A stretch of DNA of 64,000 bases from assembly GCA_018389105.1 (NCBI GenBank), contig JACATO010000691.1:1077501-1141500 (forward strand). The letters are read 5' to 3'. Position numbers and translations under genes: made by a program. This stretch comes from Nautilus pompilius (taxonomy: Eukaryota > Mollusca > Cephalopoda > Nautilida > Nautilidae). A model generated the notes under the pieces. The model did not search any database, was not told the DNA's origin, and saw only the letters and a list, made by a program, of their open reading frames with translations. The stretch's first letter is position 1, and the number at the start of each line of letters is the position of its first letter. Of the stretch, positions 1 to 12,700 are shown piece after piece.

Positions 1-3000
1 GTAATCCATTTAAGCTTAAACTTATTTTAATTTATACTGTTTTTTTTTTTAAAGAATTCATTATCATATTTGCATTATTAGTTACATAATGCTCTGATAC
101 TGGAAATGCTATTAAAAATGAAACTCGGCCAGATGTTGTTACACAAACTGTATTTTCTTCTGGGTTTCATCTGAACATTATCCCTGATATTTTGTTTACA
201 AGAATTCAGGTCTACTGATTTAAGCATCAAGACCAACGATCACACGTACAAAAGCAGTAAGTCTAAAAAAAAACAAACTGAAACAATAAGATGATCTGCT
301 GGGTCTTCAGAGTGACCATTCTTGTACACATCTCCAGTAGCACCAAGATGGTGCAGATGTAAAACAGTGATATGATAATTATAATCAGTCACTGCTGAAG
401 TCATGGGAAATGTGTCCATTGCTACTTCCAATCATAAGTGTACATTTCTTTGGTTAAGTAGATATATTTTGGGCTATTTATTAAGTCTACCATTATCTTT
501 AGAATTAAGCTATAGATTTGGAAGCCATTTCTTGTTAAGTGTGTCACCACACCTATCCCTAAACACTGGAAGGTTGAAAAATACCATCAGGTTAGATTCT
601 TCTCAGACTCTCACCAGCAGTAAATGAAGGATAAGGATAAAAAGAAATCCTGGTTTATGCTTTGGAAACAAAGAACAATACATAATCTCTAAATAAAATT
701 GATAAAATTTATGGAGCTAAAATCTCTATTTTCTATTCCTGCCAGACCTTAAATTGATATTATTGACAGTGTAATGCCTGTTAACAGCAGCCATACTGCT
801 TTTGACAGAACAAAAAGTTAATTGTTCCCTCTTTTTATCTCTCTCAATGGATGCATTATAGTGTTTAGTTATCTGTAACTAATTATAAACTACAAAACAA
901 AAGATTATTCTACTGACTGGAAAAAGACTAAATGAGAGAGAGGCCAAATAAATGTTTAAAAAAGTGTAAATAATGGGGGAGGGAAAATAAAAAATCGATA
1001 AGAATACAACAAAGAAATGCAGTGCTGAACAAAGCTATGGATCAGTATCACTACAATTTTTAAAAAAGCCTATCAATTCATCAGTTTTCATAACTTCTAT
1101 TTTTAAGCAACTTTGTTTTATAATAATTCTTTATGTACCCAGTTGGTTTATAATTTTAAAAAAAATTAATAAATAAAAATAACATTACATGTTCAGTGTT
1201 GAGATGTTATTTTTTTTCCTCTTAGATAATATAGAAGTTAGGAAATTAACTTGTCATCTGAAAATAAATTCTTTCCCCTCACCATGTATTTATTCTATTT
1301 ATAAAGAGAAAGACAATTTAAGAAATAATTCCTATAGATATTTGGCTTGGACTACAGAAAAGGACCAGCATATCCCACCAAGAATCTCCTTGGATTCTCA
1401 AATGATACAACTATGAATCTTCATCAGAGAAAATCCAGTTCTCCCTGAGGTTTAATTGATAAAAACATTGTCACCACTAGTGGGAGAACTCATTGCTTGG
1501 GTTCTGTATCTGTGAAACAAGATGTTACATTTTTTTTTTTTAGATGTTTCTACAGTTTTGCTACAAGTTGTGATAAGAGTAGCAGCTTGAACCTCCATTA
1601 TGGGGCCTGGTCAGGCTTATAATCTACATCCATTAAACAAAAGCTTTAAAATTATGGGCTTTCCAGTTTTGTCATGCCTCTAGAAAATGCAGTCCAGGCA
1701 CTCTCATCTTGCTAAACATGTTGATGGCTCAAACAACCACCTGCAAAAACCGTTTTCTGCCAGAATAATCTTGGAATTGAAGAATCTGTTATTTTGTACA
1801 AACAGCAAAATTTAAATTTCCTGATCTTGCCTATTGGAGATTATCTCTAAAGGAGATGCTTAAAAAAATCTAGCTTTTCTTTCTTTCTTTTTAGTGACAA
1901 CAGAATGACGAATGCACGGAAGAGACTCTAGTGCAGTTTATCAGTAAACGTTCAATGAAATCCTGCTGCTAAAATCAGTGCACACAGCTGCAGACATATT
2001 TGATGAGGCTGTACGGAGCCTTGATTACTGCCAACAAGTGCAGCCAGTCTCATGTCTGATTGGGTCTAACACTTCTCAGCAGCAGAAAATGAAAAGTCCC
2101 TGCTAGAAGTCCTCTGTATAGGTTTTGGCAGGGGAGGGGGGGTGGGAGAAAATCACGGTGACAGACTGATGCAGAGAAGTGAGAGTAACCATACTAGGGA
2201 AGTTCAGCAAAGCGGGTGGGTTTACAAAGGCTCTGTTTTATTGAAGATTTGTCTTTAAGTACAGGATAAGTTATAAACCTGTGGAGAAATATCAATTTTA
2301 TAAAATATAAATTCTGCAGAAATTTATACTGGATGACAATAGCAACAAGGATAAAAGAAAACTAACGATAATGGCAATGTGTTTTTTTATTTAAAGCAGA
2401 ATTAAATGAATGTTTAAGAGATTTGTTATTCAGTCAGGTACATCATAAAAATAGCATTTTAAAATCTAAAAAGAAGTTAATCAAGGATTTTGATGTAACC
2501 ATAAATTACATAATAACCAGAGCATACATAACAAATAGAAAGAGGGATTCATATCTTGTATACACTGCTAGGATAACTCTAAGTGTGAACTGCCTTACTT
2601 TATTTAGTGGATGTTGTAGTTACCTGATCTACTGACCAGCTAGCTAGGAATGATGTTTGTGGTTTTATTCTGAAGCACCTGGAAAGTACAATGTCAGAAT
2701 GTAGCAACAAAGTCTCTGAATGCCCAGGAAAAACTCTCATGAAATGCAGCAGGGATGAAAATGAGAAATGTAGGCTAAGCATTCAGCATTGGTCAAAAAC
2801 AAAGAGAGTCTTGCCAAGATAATAAGTTGACCACCATTGTATAAAGATGAATGCTAGTAACACTGGTGACATCTAAGAGGCCTGAGATTCAACAGTTTCT
2901 CTCACCAGCACAGGTATGGATGGAGAAACTACAGAAGACATTCAACTGTAAAAAGACCACTGTCATAGCAGCCACATCAATGTTGATGGCTATGCTGCAT

Positions 3001-3600
3001 CTACAATGGATGGACTACTGTTGGCAGCTAGACTCAGTTAGCTGTAATCTGAAGGAAGAGGAGAGCATCTGTGCTGTGTCCAGGATAAAGTAGGTGTCTC
3101 TTCACAGAGTCCATACTTGTACTGTAGCCAGGGACACCAAGTCCTCTTGAATTTTAAAGAATGTTTTTCTAACATCCACTCTGGCAAAGTTAATCATAAA
3201 GGAGCAATAATAAAGCCACTGCACTTGAAACAATTTGGAGTGATATTTCTAAAATGAGTCAGAGAGGGAGGGAGTGCGTGCACGTGTACGTGTGACTATT
3301 TAAAACAGGTCAGTAAAGTGTTCACAAATAAAATTATCAAGATAATTAACTATAAAGGGGAAAAAAGAAAAAACTAAATGAGCAGTCTCATGTTATTATC
3401 ACACCAGAGATGGAAATTTAGCCAGGAAACCTTTTCTGTTTAAATTCACGGCAGTAAGCAACGTTGGTACTAGTGATCTCATTTTTTTATCACACCTCAC
3501 CAAATGAAGCAACTATCAAGGTCAGGTCAGCCCCTTAAGGTAGCGAGCTAAGGAAGGGCCCTGTATTTTTCGTCCTAGTAAGTAAATAACTGAACCTCAC
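1..3600. other. Myosin intron 10, no exon recognised
   Basis: I searched both strands for the next motor exon (YFNN, DLVE, ILDD motifs) and found none. The stretch is AT-rich with T and A runs. A SINE-like segment lies at 1935-2110 and another unassigned repeat-like segment at about 2700-3130. The small open frames here show no family resemblance. Confidence 0.6.
1935..2110. repeat. SINE-like repeat fragment
   Basis: Diverged copy of the segment at 28000-28130: shared GCTG.AGA.ATA.TTGATGAGG, GATTAC..C.AACAAG and AAAGTC..TG..AGAA..CCT blocks in the same order. Confidence 0.5.
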
Positions 3601-3715
3601 ATGTTGCCATTTGATGCCCTCTTTCATGTATTCCTCTTGTTCCTGTTTGAGAACAAGCTCGATGAAAAGCTGCTGAAGTTTCTCGTTGCAATAGTTGATG
3701 CAGAACTGTTCAAAA
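3601..3715 (-). CDS. MYO1D-like: Myosin exon 10 (residues 396-434)
   Basis: Encodes [33 protein letters not shown] and IKWQH, completing the relay helix region. Acceptor TGTTTTACAG; donor GTGAGG directly after CAT, the same place as in vertebrate genes. The next exon (expected to begin near YFNNQ) is not visible in 1-3600. Confidence 0.95.
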
Positions 3716-6700
3716 CTGTAAAACAAATGAAAAGAAAGGGGAAAAAAATCACAGAAGCTGAAGATATTTAATCACGAGAATAAAACCTTCAAGAAAACAC
3801 GCCAAGATTTGGTAAAGCAAAGACAGTAAAACACTCACACATGATAAAAGCTTAATATATACAGGGTAACCCAAAGTAAAGAGGAATCTTGCAATTCATT
3901 GCATACTGGAGCAGTTGTATCAAGTTATTATTAGTGAAGACCCACTTACACTTTCCAGTGTTTAGGGTTCCACTAAGATTTACTGATTTACTAATGCCCT
4001 TTTCTTTTTTTTTGACAAACTGAACAAAGAATTTTTCTTACTGAGGCATACATCAAAAACAACTCAAAAATAGTCAAGAGAGATTTAATGAAAAGTGCAG
4101 ATGTTCCATCAAAGAATGTTATTCATAAATTAGTGCAAAAGTTGAAAGAGACTGGTTCTATTTTAACAAAAGGCATGATTATCCTCACAGAATAGGTAAT
4201 GAGAAGAACATACATGATATTGCTCAACGAAAGACAAGGAACCCAAGAAAGTCTACTATCCCAGCAGTGAGAGGTCTCACGTACCAAATGTCAAAGAATT
4301 TTGATAGATCAAAGGCCATGGTTTTTATAAGAATTATGCCCAGCAGATAATGAGAAATGTGCGAACTATTGTAAGTGGCTGCTCAATGAAATTACAAATG
4401 ATTTTTTAGATCCTCATCTTTATTTCATGACAGATGAGGCATGGTTTCAACTTTCCAGATATGTCAATGCACAAAATACATGAATACTGGTTTGCAGATA
4501 ATCTGCATCAAACATTGGAGTTACCACTGCATGATCACAAAACTGGAATCTAGTGTGCAGTATCGAGTCATTGCATTGCAGGACTTGTATTTTTTTTTTC
4601 TCTGATACAGTAAATTCCAAATGATACATTGAGAACATGATCAATCAAACTGTTGAACAACTGTCTCGGCATGCCTATTTTCAACAAAATGGGGCAACTG
4701 CTCATATAGCAGATGAATCGCAGACATGTATAGAACAGTGTCTAAAAATGTACAGCAACCTAAATCTGATTTAACCCGTCACTTTTATTTGTGAGAAAAC
4801 TTAGAATCCAAGCTATACACCAATAATCCAAAGACAACTAACAATTGAAGAACAACATACATGACTGCACAGCTTCAATTACATCTGTTGAGCTGCAGAA
4901 AGTTATGTACAATATGCTGGACAGAGTACAAAAGTGCACAAATGTTAATAGAGACCATTTTCAGCATTTAATGTAATTACAGTGTTTCTCATGGTATTAA
5001 AATATTGTGCATTTTATTTTACATTATAAGGCATGTTCAAAGAAACCCAAATGGGGCCTCTCTATCTTGAACCACTCTGTACTTTAAACTAATAGCTTGG
5101 TTTTATTTTGCATTTCATCTTGAACTTATCAACTTTGTTACTGATCACATTACCTGATATGGAATTATAAATATTTAATTTTAAGTCTAGAAAACCCATT
5201 CCAACAGGGCTACTCTTCTCTCCCATGAAGAATGACCTCTCTGGACCTTGTTCAATGTTCACATGACACCTATCTGAATATTCTAGAATGTAATTAGTGG
5301 GGCCACCATTATATTGGACAGTCACACCCTACAACAGTTAATAATAAAATTAATCTTGTGCCATCAATGACATGCTATTAACTCTACAAAAAAACAACTG
5401 CCTATCTCAACTTTCTTACCTGTTGTTGTCAAAAATTTCAAATCCATAAATGTCCAGCACACCGATTACTGTATTTTTCCCAACAATTTTTAGTCCCACT
5501 TGCCTTGACATCTATTGCCTCATTGATTCTCTGAACAATCCATGTAAACATCCGGTCATAGATGGCCTAAAAGAAAAAACCAAAATCTAATAAAACAATT
5601 TCAGGCATTGGTTGAGACCATTGCTTTGATAGTTGTTCAGTGGCCAATGCCATAGCCACAGGTCAAAACAAGCAAAAATAAAATGTAATGCTTTAATTAT
5701 TTCATCAAAACCAAAAAAGATGGAATAACCATTATGTGATAAATATGTATTTAACTTCCATTTTTTTTAAAAAGTCAAGAACATCTGCCTTATCAAATTT
5801 CCCAGAGGTTAGTTCATAAAGCTTTATTGTAAATAGCAATCTAACTTGATCAATGGGCTAGCAGTATTTGTCAAGACCCAATCCTATAGAAATTGAACCA
5901 ACAGCAACATAAATGCCTCCCCTAGCACTTGCATGACCTTCATCCTAATTGACCATCTATTAAATCCTCAACTTCAAGGATGATGTTATTGTAGCCATAT
6001 GCACTCAGTTACTACTTGTTTGTCTTAGCACTATGCTAACCCACCTCTGACAGTTTCACATAACTTGGCAAACAGGGAAAATCTGATTAAAGCAAAGGTC
6101 TGATACCCATCCAAAGAGAGGCATGTTTTCCCATAATGCAATTTATTATGCGAATAGCCTCATTCATCACCCTTAATTATGTTACCTGAAAGAGTTAATG
6201 CTAAATAAAATAGGAATAACAATGATTTCTATTAGGATTTTTTATTCTAATTCTTCTATTCTACTTTAATTATCTTGAATTTCATAACATAACACTTAAG
6301 TCTTATTTTAGTTCATTCTACTTTCAGTTTATAAAACTGGAAAAGTATCACTGGTTTTCACTAACAAAGGAAAACAACAAACAAACCAGAGTAGATATGA
6401 GATATATTAATTCACTTCTAATTATTAATTTCTTCTTTGCTTCACTTTATTAAAATATAAACAATCAAGTATCTAGATATATTCTTAAAAATAAAATAAA
6501 ATCAATCTTGAAATATGTACTAAAAATACAACTTTAAAGTCAAATATGCATTATCTTATCTAGTTATGGATGGAGTTCAGAAAGACTATCATTTTTTCTA
6601 GAATAATTTCCATTTTGAGTGCTAATAAAACAAGTGCAAACAAAATATTTTCCAAGATATCTGCTAAAAAAAGTTATTTTCAATGGAAGTTAATACAATG

Positions 6701-9700
6701 CCCTGCCAGAATATGAGCATTAAATCTGAATATTTTTTTTTTTAATTTGTACAATGATAGGTCGGGCTTTTTCAAAATGACAATGTACCTAGTACAATTA
6801 AGACACTCTGCCTCCATACCACATCATGGGCTGCAGACAATGTGCATGAATACCTCTGTTAGATCTTCTGTGTGACCCCGGTGCTCCCTGGATTCATTGG
6901 ACAAGAACATGGAACCAATACTCAAGAATCTATCTTTTAAACTTTTATTCTTATTGAACAGAAGAAATTTCATGCATGCTAGACACTCACTGTAAACGAG
7001 TCAGTAGAGGTAACACTGAACCACCCATTGGCTCATTTCTGCCCCATGGGACCTGTCAGCAAAAGAGCCATGATGGCGAGGGGCAAGTAATGCCACTTTT
7101 TTGTTATGGTTTAAATGCTAAGTGCCTTCCATGTTTCTCTGCCACAGCAGTGACATTCAATCTTTGACAATCTGGCTTTCTGGCCACAGTATAAATGGTC
7201 TATAACTTTGGGTAAATGATGAACTGTTGAGAGATCTGCCTAGCAATAGCACATGCTAGTTATTATCCTCCTCCCCTTCTAGATGCACAAGACATAATCA
7301 AATCTAAAATACATATTCCATCAGTTATATTTATTTGTGGAGATGTGTAAATCAATACAACAAGCAATTGGTAACATGGAAAATTACTTTGCATCTTTAC
7401 CATGTGTCCAGCAACTACTACTCAACAATGGCCATCCAATTTGGAAACGAGGCAGAAGTATCTTTCTTTGAAATTAAATAACAATGTGCCATCAAATAAA
7501 GCCGTACTACTGTATACTTTTAAAACCAAGCTGTACAATAGTTTTTCTTTTGTGTAGGTTTAACCAAGAAGCTTGTAAGTGTAGTATTTATGATAATGAC
7601 GATTTCCAAAAATAGGAAAAATAATTTAAGTCAGTCTGCAGATAGATGGATTTCAAATAAAAAGTTTTAGTGAATGTATTTTTAATCAATTTCATTTACT
7701 TTTTAAACTTCTAACAGATCAAATAATGAAAGAAGAAAACCAGTATTACCTAAATAATAATTTAGACACATGCATACATGTCCTTAAAACTGACTTTAGA
7801 ATGTTATTCCAGTGTGTGGGGATTCTAGGAAAGATCAGCATGAACCAACTCCAGTAAACAAACTTAAATCTGTAATGATGCACTTTGTTCATTATAAAAC
7901 TGGTCACCATGACACCCAATTCACCTCCTACATACCTGGAGTTTTCCTTTTCATAAATATATCAACACATAAAGCGATAGTAATTTTAATAGCAATGTCA
8001 GAGGAATTTCTCAAGTTTAAGCAACAAATGTTTTACCTTCTCATTAACAAAGAGAAATTACTTAACAAGGCAAAATAATTATCAGCATTTTCAGACTTAG
8101 AAAGAAAATAAAAACAAACTAACAATGGGCATCACCAACTAAAATGCAATAGAGTCTTTGTGCTCATGGTGAATGGAGTTACCTCCCCCTTCCTAATCTG
8201 TTTTTACCTGCACCACTTACCTTTCCGAAAGCGTCCCGGGCGTAATAAGCCTCAGTCATGCTGAATTCTTTGCTCACAACATCCCCACCAGCTGCTACAA
8301 CTCTAGAGTAAAGTGACTTCTCAAGTTCCTCTTTATCTATGGCCAATAGGTCAGCAATATACATTAGCTCGCTCTCAGTAGAAACAATAACTTTTTCTTC
8401 CACCACTTCAAACTCAACATTGCCCTGAAAAGACAACCAACAACGAGAATGCAATAGCAAAGTAAGAAGTCAGAAATGCTCCAAGAACTATCACGTTTTC
8501 TGGGATATAGTTTCATGTGGAATGTTGACAGATCAGAGGATCTATGGTGAGGATATCTGAAGTCTATCCATGCAGAGGACAAGAATGAAAAGTTCTCCCA
8601 TATTCTGATTCCCAGGCAAATGAACTCATTCATACTACGCCATTTTGTTGGTTATGAACTCAGATTAAAAAAAAAAAAAATTGACTAACAAAGTAATAAA
8701 AATAATATCAAACAGTTTTAACAACAACTGTAGTTTGAAAAGCAGATTTTCCAGAAAAGAACATTCTTATAATGATAATCCAAGTTCATTATTGTTATTG
8801 GTTTTCTTAACAGCCATGCTTTAAGTTTCTGCTGCCATTTAAAATTCATCTTCATCTATCTCAACAAAACAGGTTGAAACAGCTCGGAGGTTGAGGTCAG
8901 GAGACTGAAGAAAAACACTATTGACCTATGAGCCAAAATAACTGTATTATTTCATACTTTAATACTAATGCTACTATTTCTTGAATGTTTACATACCAGG
9001 TGCAAAATAGATGCCACTATTTTCCAAAGAGTCCCAGCCTGATCAAATGCAAAGCCTACTGCTTTCATGGCATCCATCACATTCTGGTAGTCATGACGAT
9101 CATTAATGGACATTAACTGAACAAAAAGAAGAAAAACTATTCAAGCAAGATGTTTTAATTAGAGAACTAACTTTGCTTAGATCAAAATATTTTGAAAGAG
9201 TGGGAAGAAAGAAAATGTTCAGATTTACTTAAATGAATTATGCCCATCAAATTCTTCATGTTGATATGGAAAAGCGATATATGCAGCATATCTGATAATC
9301 TTTAAGCAGAAGCACACATACCAGAATTCTATACAGTAATATCCATTTTAGATACATGGTGCATTTTTGATGAAGGATTATTAATCCTTAAGTTGTAGCA
9401 TTTTAAAACAAACAAAAACCAAGGGCAACAGTGAACTAATATTAAGTATTTTCTGTGCCACAAGTTACCTTGTATTCTCCTCCTTGGTTGATGTAGTGAT
9501 ACTTGCTGGGGTTTCTGATCAAGTTCATTTCTTTCAGTTTTTGATCGTTTGTTCCATACAGCAACTATTTTGAAAACACAAAAATAACTTTTGTTTAAAA
9601 TTAAATATGGAAAGATGTTTTCTATTCCCAATCTACCAATTCTAATCACTATACATGGATTTTAAAAAAATGGAAATATTGCTCCTCCCTTCATTTCCAT

Positions 9701-12700
9701 ATACACCAAGCTTGGCAGTAAGTAGTCTGAAGGAGAATGGAGACATGGTACAAAGTTTAATGCTATTGATTGATGTAATACATTCCACAGATTTCTTCTT
9801 CTTCCTCAAATACCACAGTCTACAATTGTAGACCAGTGCATTACTCTTTCATACTGCTTGTTTTTGCTACCAGTAAATATGATGCAACTAGAACCCTGTC
9901 TTTCCTCTACTGGGATCAACACCACTTATTCTCCAACTTCAGGTTGGTCTTCAATGATGGTTGGCTTACATTGGATGCCAGAATGGCTAGCTAGACAGCA
10001 TCATTTCAAATAAACCATTCTGGTGCATGCCTTCATATGTCTTCCCATGCAGATGAGCAAAACTTCTAAGCGCAACTGTTCACACGAGGATTAAAAAATT
10101 TATGCCAGAGCAAAATGGGCATCATCAAAGCAAACACATCAAGCAACAGTAAACCTTTAAAAAAACACATTTACCTGATAAAATGAATGAAAGTTCCTCT
10201 CACCAGCTTGTTGGTATACCACCCTTGACTGTAAGCAAACAATATCCACAAAAAACAAACATTAGAGAAAGCAAGCCAAAAATTCTTACAAAACCAAAAA
10301 AGACAAGAGAGAGAAGCGAGAGAGAAGACAGACAGAGTGAGAGAGAGAGAGAGGAAGAGAGAGAGAGTGAGAGAGAGAGAGAGAGAGAGACAGAGTGGAG
10401 AGAGGAGAGACAGAGTGAGAGAAGAGAGACAGACAGAGTGAGAGAGAGAGACAGACAGCGAAGTGAGAGAGAGACAGACAGAGTGAGAGAGAGACAGACA
10501 GAGTGAGAGAGAGACAAGACAGAGTGAGAGAGAGACAGACAGAGTGAGAGAGAGAGACAGACAGAGTGAGAGAGAGACAGACAGAGTGAGAGAGAGACAC
10601 AGACAGAGTGAGAGAGAGACAAGACAGAGTGAGAGAGAGAGACAAAGACAGAGTGAGAGAGAGAGACAGACAGAGTGAGAGGAGAGAGACAGACAGAGTG
10701 AGAGAGAGAGACAGACAGAGTGAGAGAGAGGACAGAGACAGAGTGAGAGAGAGAGAGACAGACAGAGTGAGAGAGAAGAGAGACAGACAGAGATGAGAGA
10801 GAGAGACAGACAGAGTGAGAGAGAGACAGACAGAGTGAGAGAGAGAGACAGACAGAGTGAGAGAGAGAACAGACAGGGAGTGAAGAGAGAGAGACAGAGT
10901 GAGAGAGAGAGACAGAGTGAGAGAGACAGACAGAGTGAGAGAGAGAGAGAGACAGACAGAGTGAGAGAGAGAGAAGAGACAAGACAGAGTGAGAGAGAGA
11001 GAGAGACAGACAGAGTGAGAGAGAGAGAGAGACAGACAGAGTGAGAGAGAGAGAGAGACAGACAGAGTGAGAGAGAAGAGAGAGACAGACAGCAGGAGAG
11101 AGATAGAGAGAGAGACAGACAGAGTGAGAGAGAGAGAGAGACAGACAGAGTGAGAGAGAGAGAGAGACAGACAGAGTGAGAGAGAGAGAGAGACAGACAA
11201 GAGTGAGAGAGAGAGAGAGACAGACAGAGTGAGCAGAGAGAGAGAGACAGACAGAGTGAGAGAGAGAGAGAGACAGACAGAGTGGAGAGAGAGAACGAGA
11301 GAGACAGACACGAGTGAGAGAGAGAGAGAGAGACAGACAGACGTGAGAGAGAGAGAGAGACAGACAGAGTGAGAGAGAGAGAGAGACAGACAGAGTGAGA
11401 GAGAGAGAGGAGAGACAAGGACAGAGTGAGAGAGAGAGAGAGAGACAGACAGAGTGAGAGAGAGAGAGAGACAGACAGAGTGAGAGAGAGAGAGAGACAG
11501 ACAGAGTGAGAGAGAGAGAGAGACAGACAGAGTGAGAGAGAGAGAGAGAGAACAAGACAGAAGTGAGAGAGAGAGAGAGAGACAGACAGAGTGAGAAGAG
11601 AGAGAGAGACAGACAGACAGAGTGAGAGAGAGAGAGAGACAGACAGAGTGAGAGAGAGAGAGAGACAGACAAGTGAGAGAGAGAGAGAAGACAGACAGAG
11701 TGAGAGAGAGAGAGAGACAAGAACAGAGTGAGAGAGAGAGAGACAGACAGAGTGAGAGAGAGAGAGAGACAGACAGAGTGAGAGAGAGAGAGAGAGACAG
11801 ACAGAGTGAGAGAGAGAGAGAGACAGACAGAGTGAGAGAGAGAGAGAGACAGACAGAGTGAGAGAGAGAGACAGACAGAGTGAGAGAGAGAGACAGACAG
11901 AGTGAGAGAGAGAGACAGACAGAGTGAGAGAGAGAGACAGACAGAGTGAGAGAGAGAGAGACAGACAGAGTGAGAGAGAGAAGACAGACAGAGTGAGAGA
12001 GAGAGACAGACAGAGTGAGAGAGAGAGACAGACAGTGAGAGAGAGAGACAGACAGAGTGAGAGAGAGAGAGACAGACAGAGTGAGAGAGAGAGAGACAGA
12101 CAGAGTGAGAGAGAGAGAGACAGACAGAGTGAGAGAGAGAGAAGACGAACAGAGTGAGAGAGAGAGAAGACAGACAGAGTGGAGAGAGAGAGAGACAGAC
12201 AGAGTGAGAGAGAGAGACAGACAGAGTGAGAGAGAGAGACAGACAGAGTGAGAGAGAGAGACAGACAGAGTGAGAGAGAGAGAGACAGACAGAGTGAGAG
12301 AGAGAGAGACAGACAGAGTGAGAGAGAGAGAGAGACAGACAGAGTGAGAGAGAGAAGAGACAGACAGAGTGAGAGAGAGAGAGACAGACAGAGTGAGAGA
12401 GAGAGAGACAGACAGAGTGAGAGAGAGAGAGAGACAGACAGAGTGAGAGAGAGAGACAGACAGAGTGAGAGAGACAGACAGAGTGAGAGAGAGAGACAGA
12501 CAGAGTGAGAGAGAGAGACAGACAGAGTGAGAGAGAGAGACAGACAAAGTGAGAGAGAGAGACAAACAGAGTGAGAGAGAGACAGACAGAGTGAGAGAGA
12601 GAGAGACAAGACAGAGTGAAGAGAGAGAGAGACAGACAGAGTGAGAGAGAGGACAGACAGAGTGAGAGAGAGAGAGAACAGACAGAGTGGAGAGAGTTTT

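Noticed and set aside
240-431. 63-codon minus frame with HITVLHLHHLGATG
   Set aside because: Not a myosin exon (no splice sites in the needed phase, no motor motif) and no family recognised.
5470-5520. A tiny GC-AG intron (AAG|GCAAGT ... ACAG) to explain the exon 9 frameshift
   Set aside because: It would be about 35 nt, too short to splice, and would delete the conserved GKNTV segment; a single-base indel is simpler.
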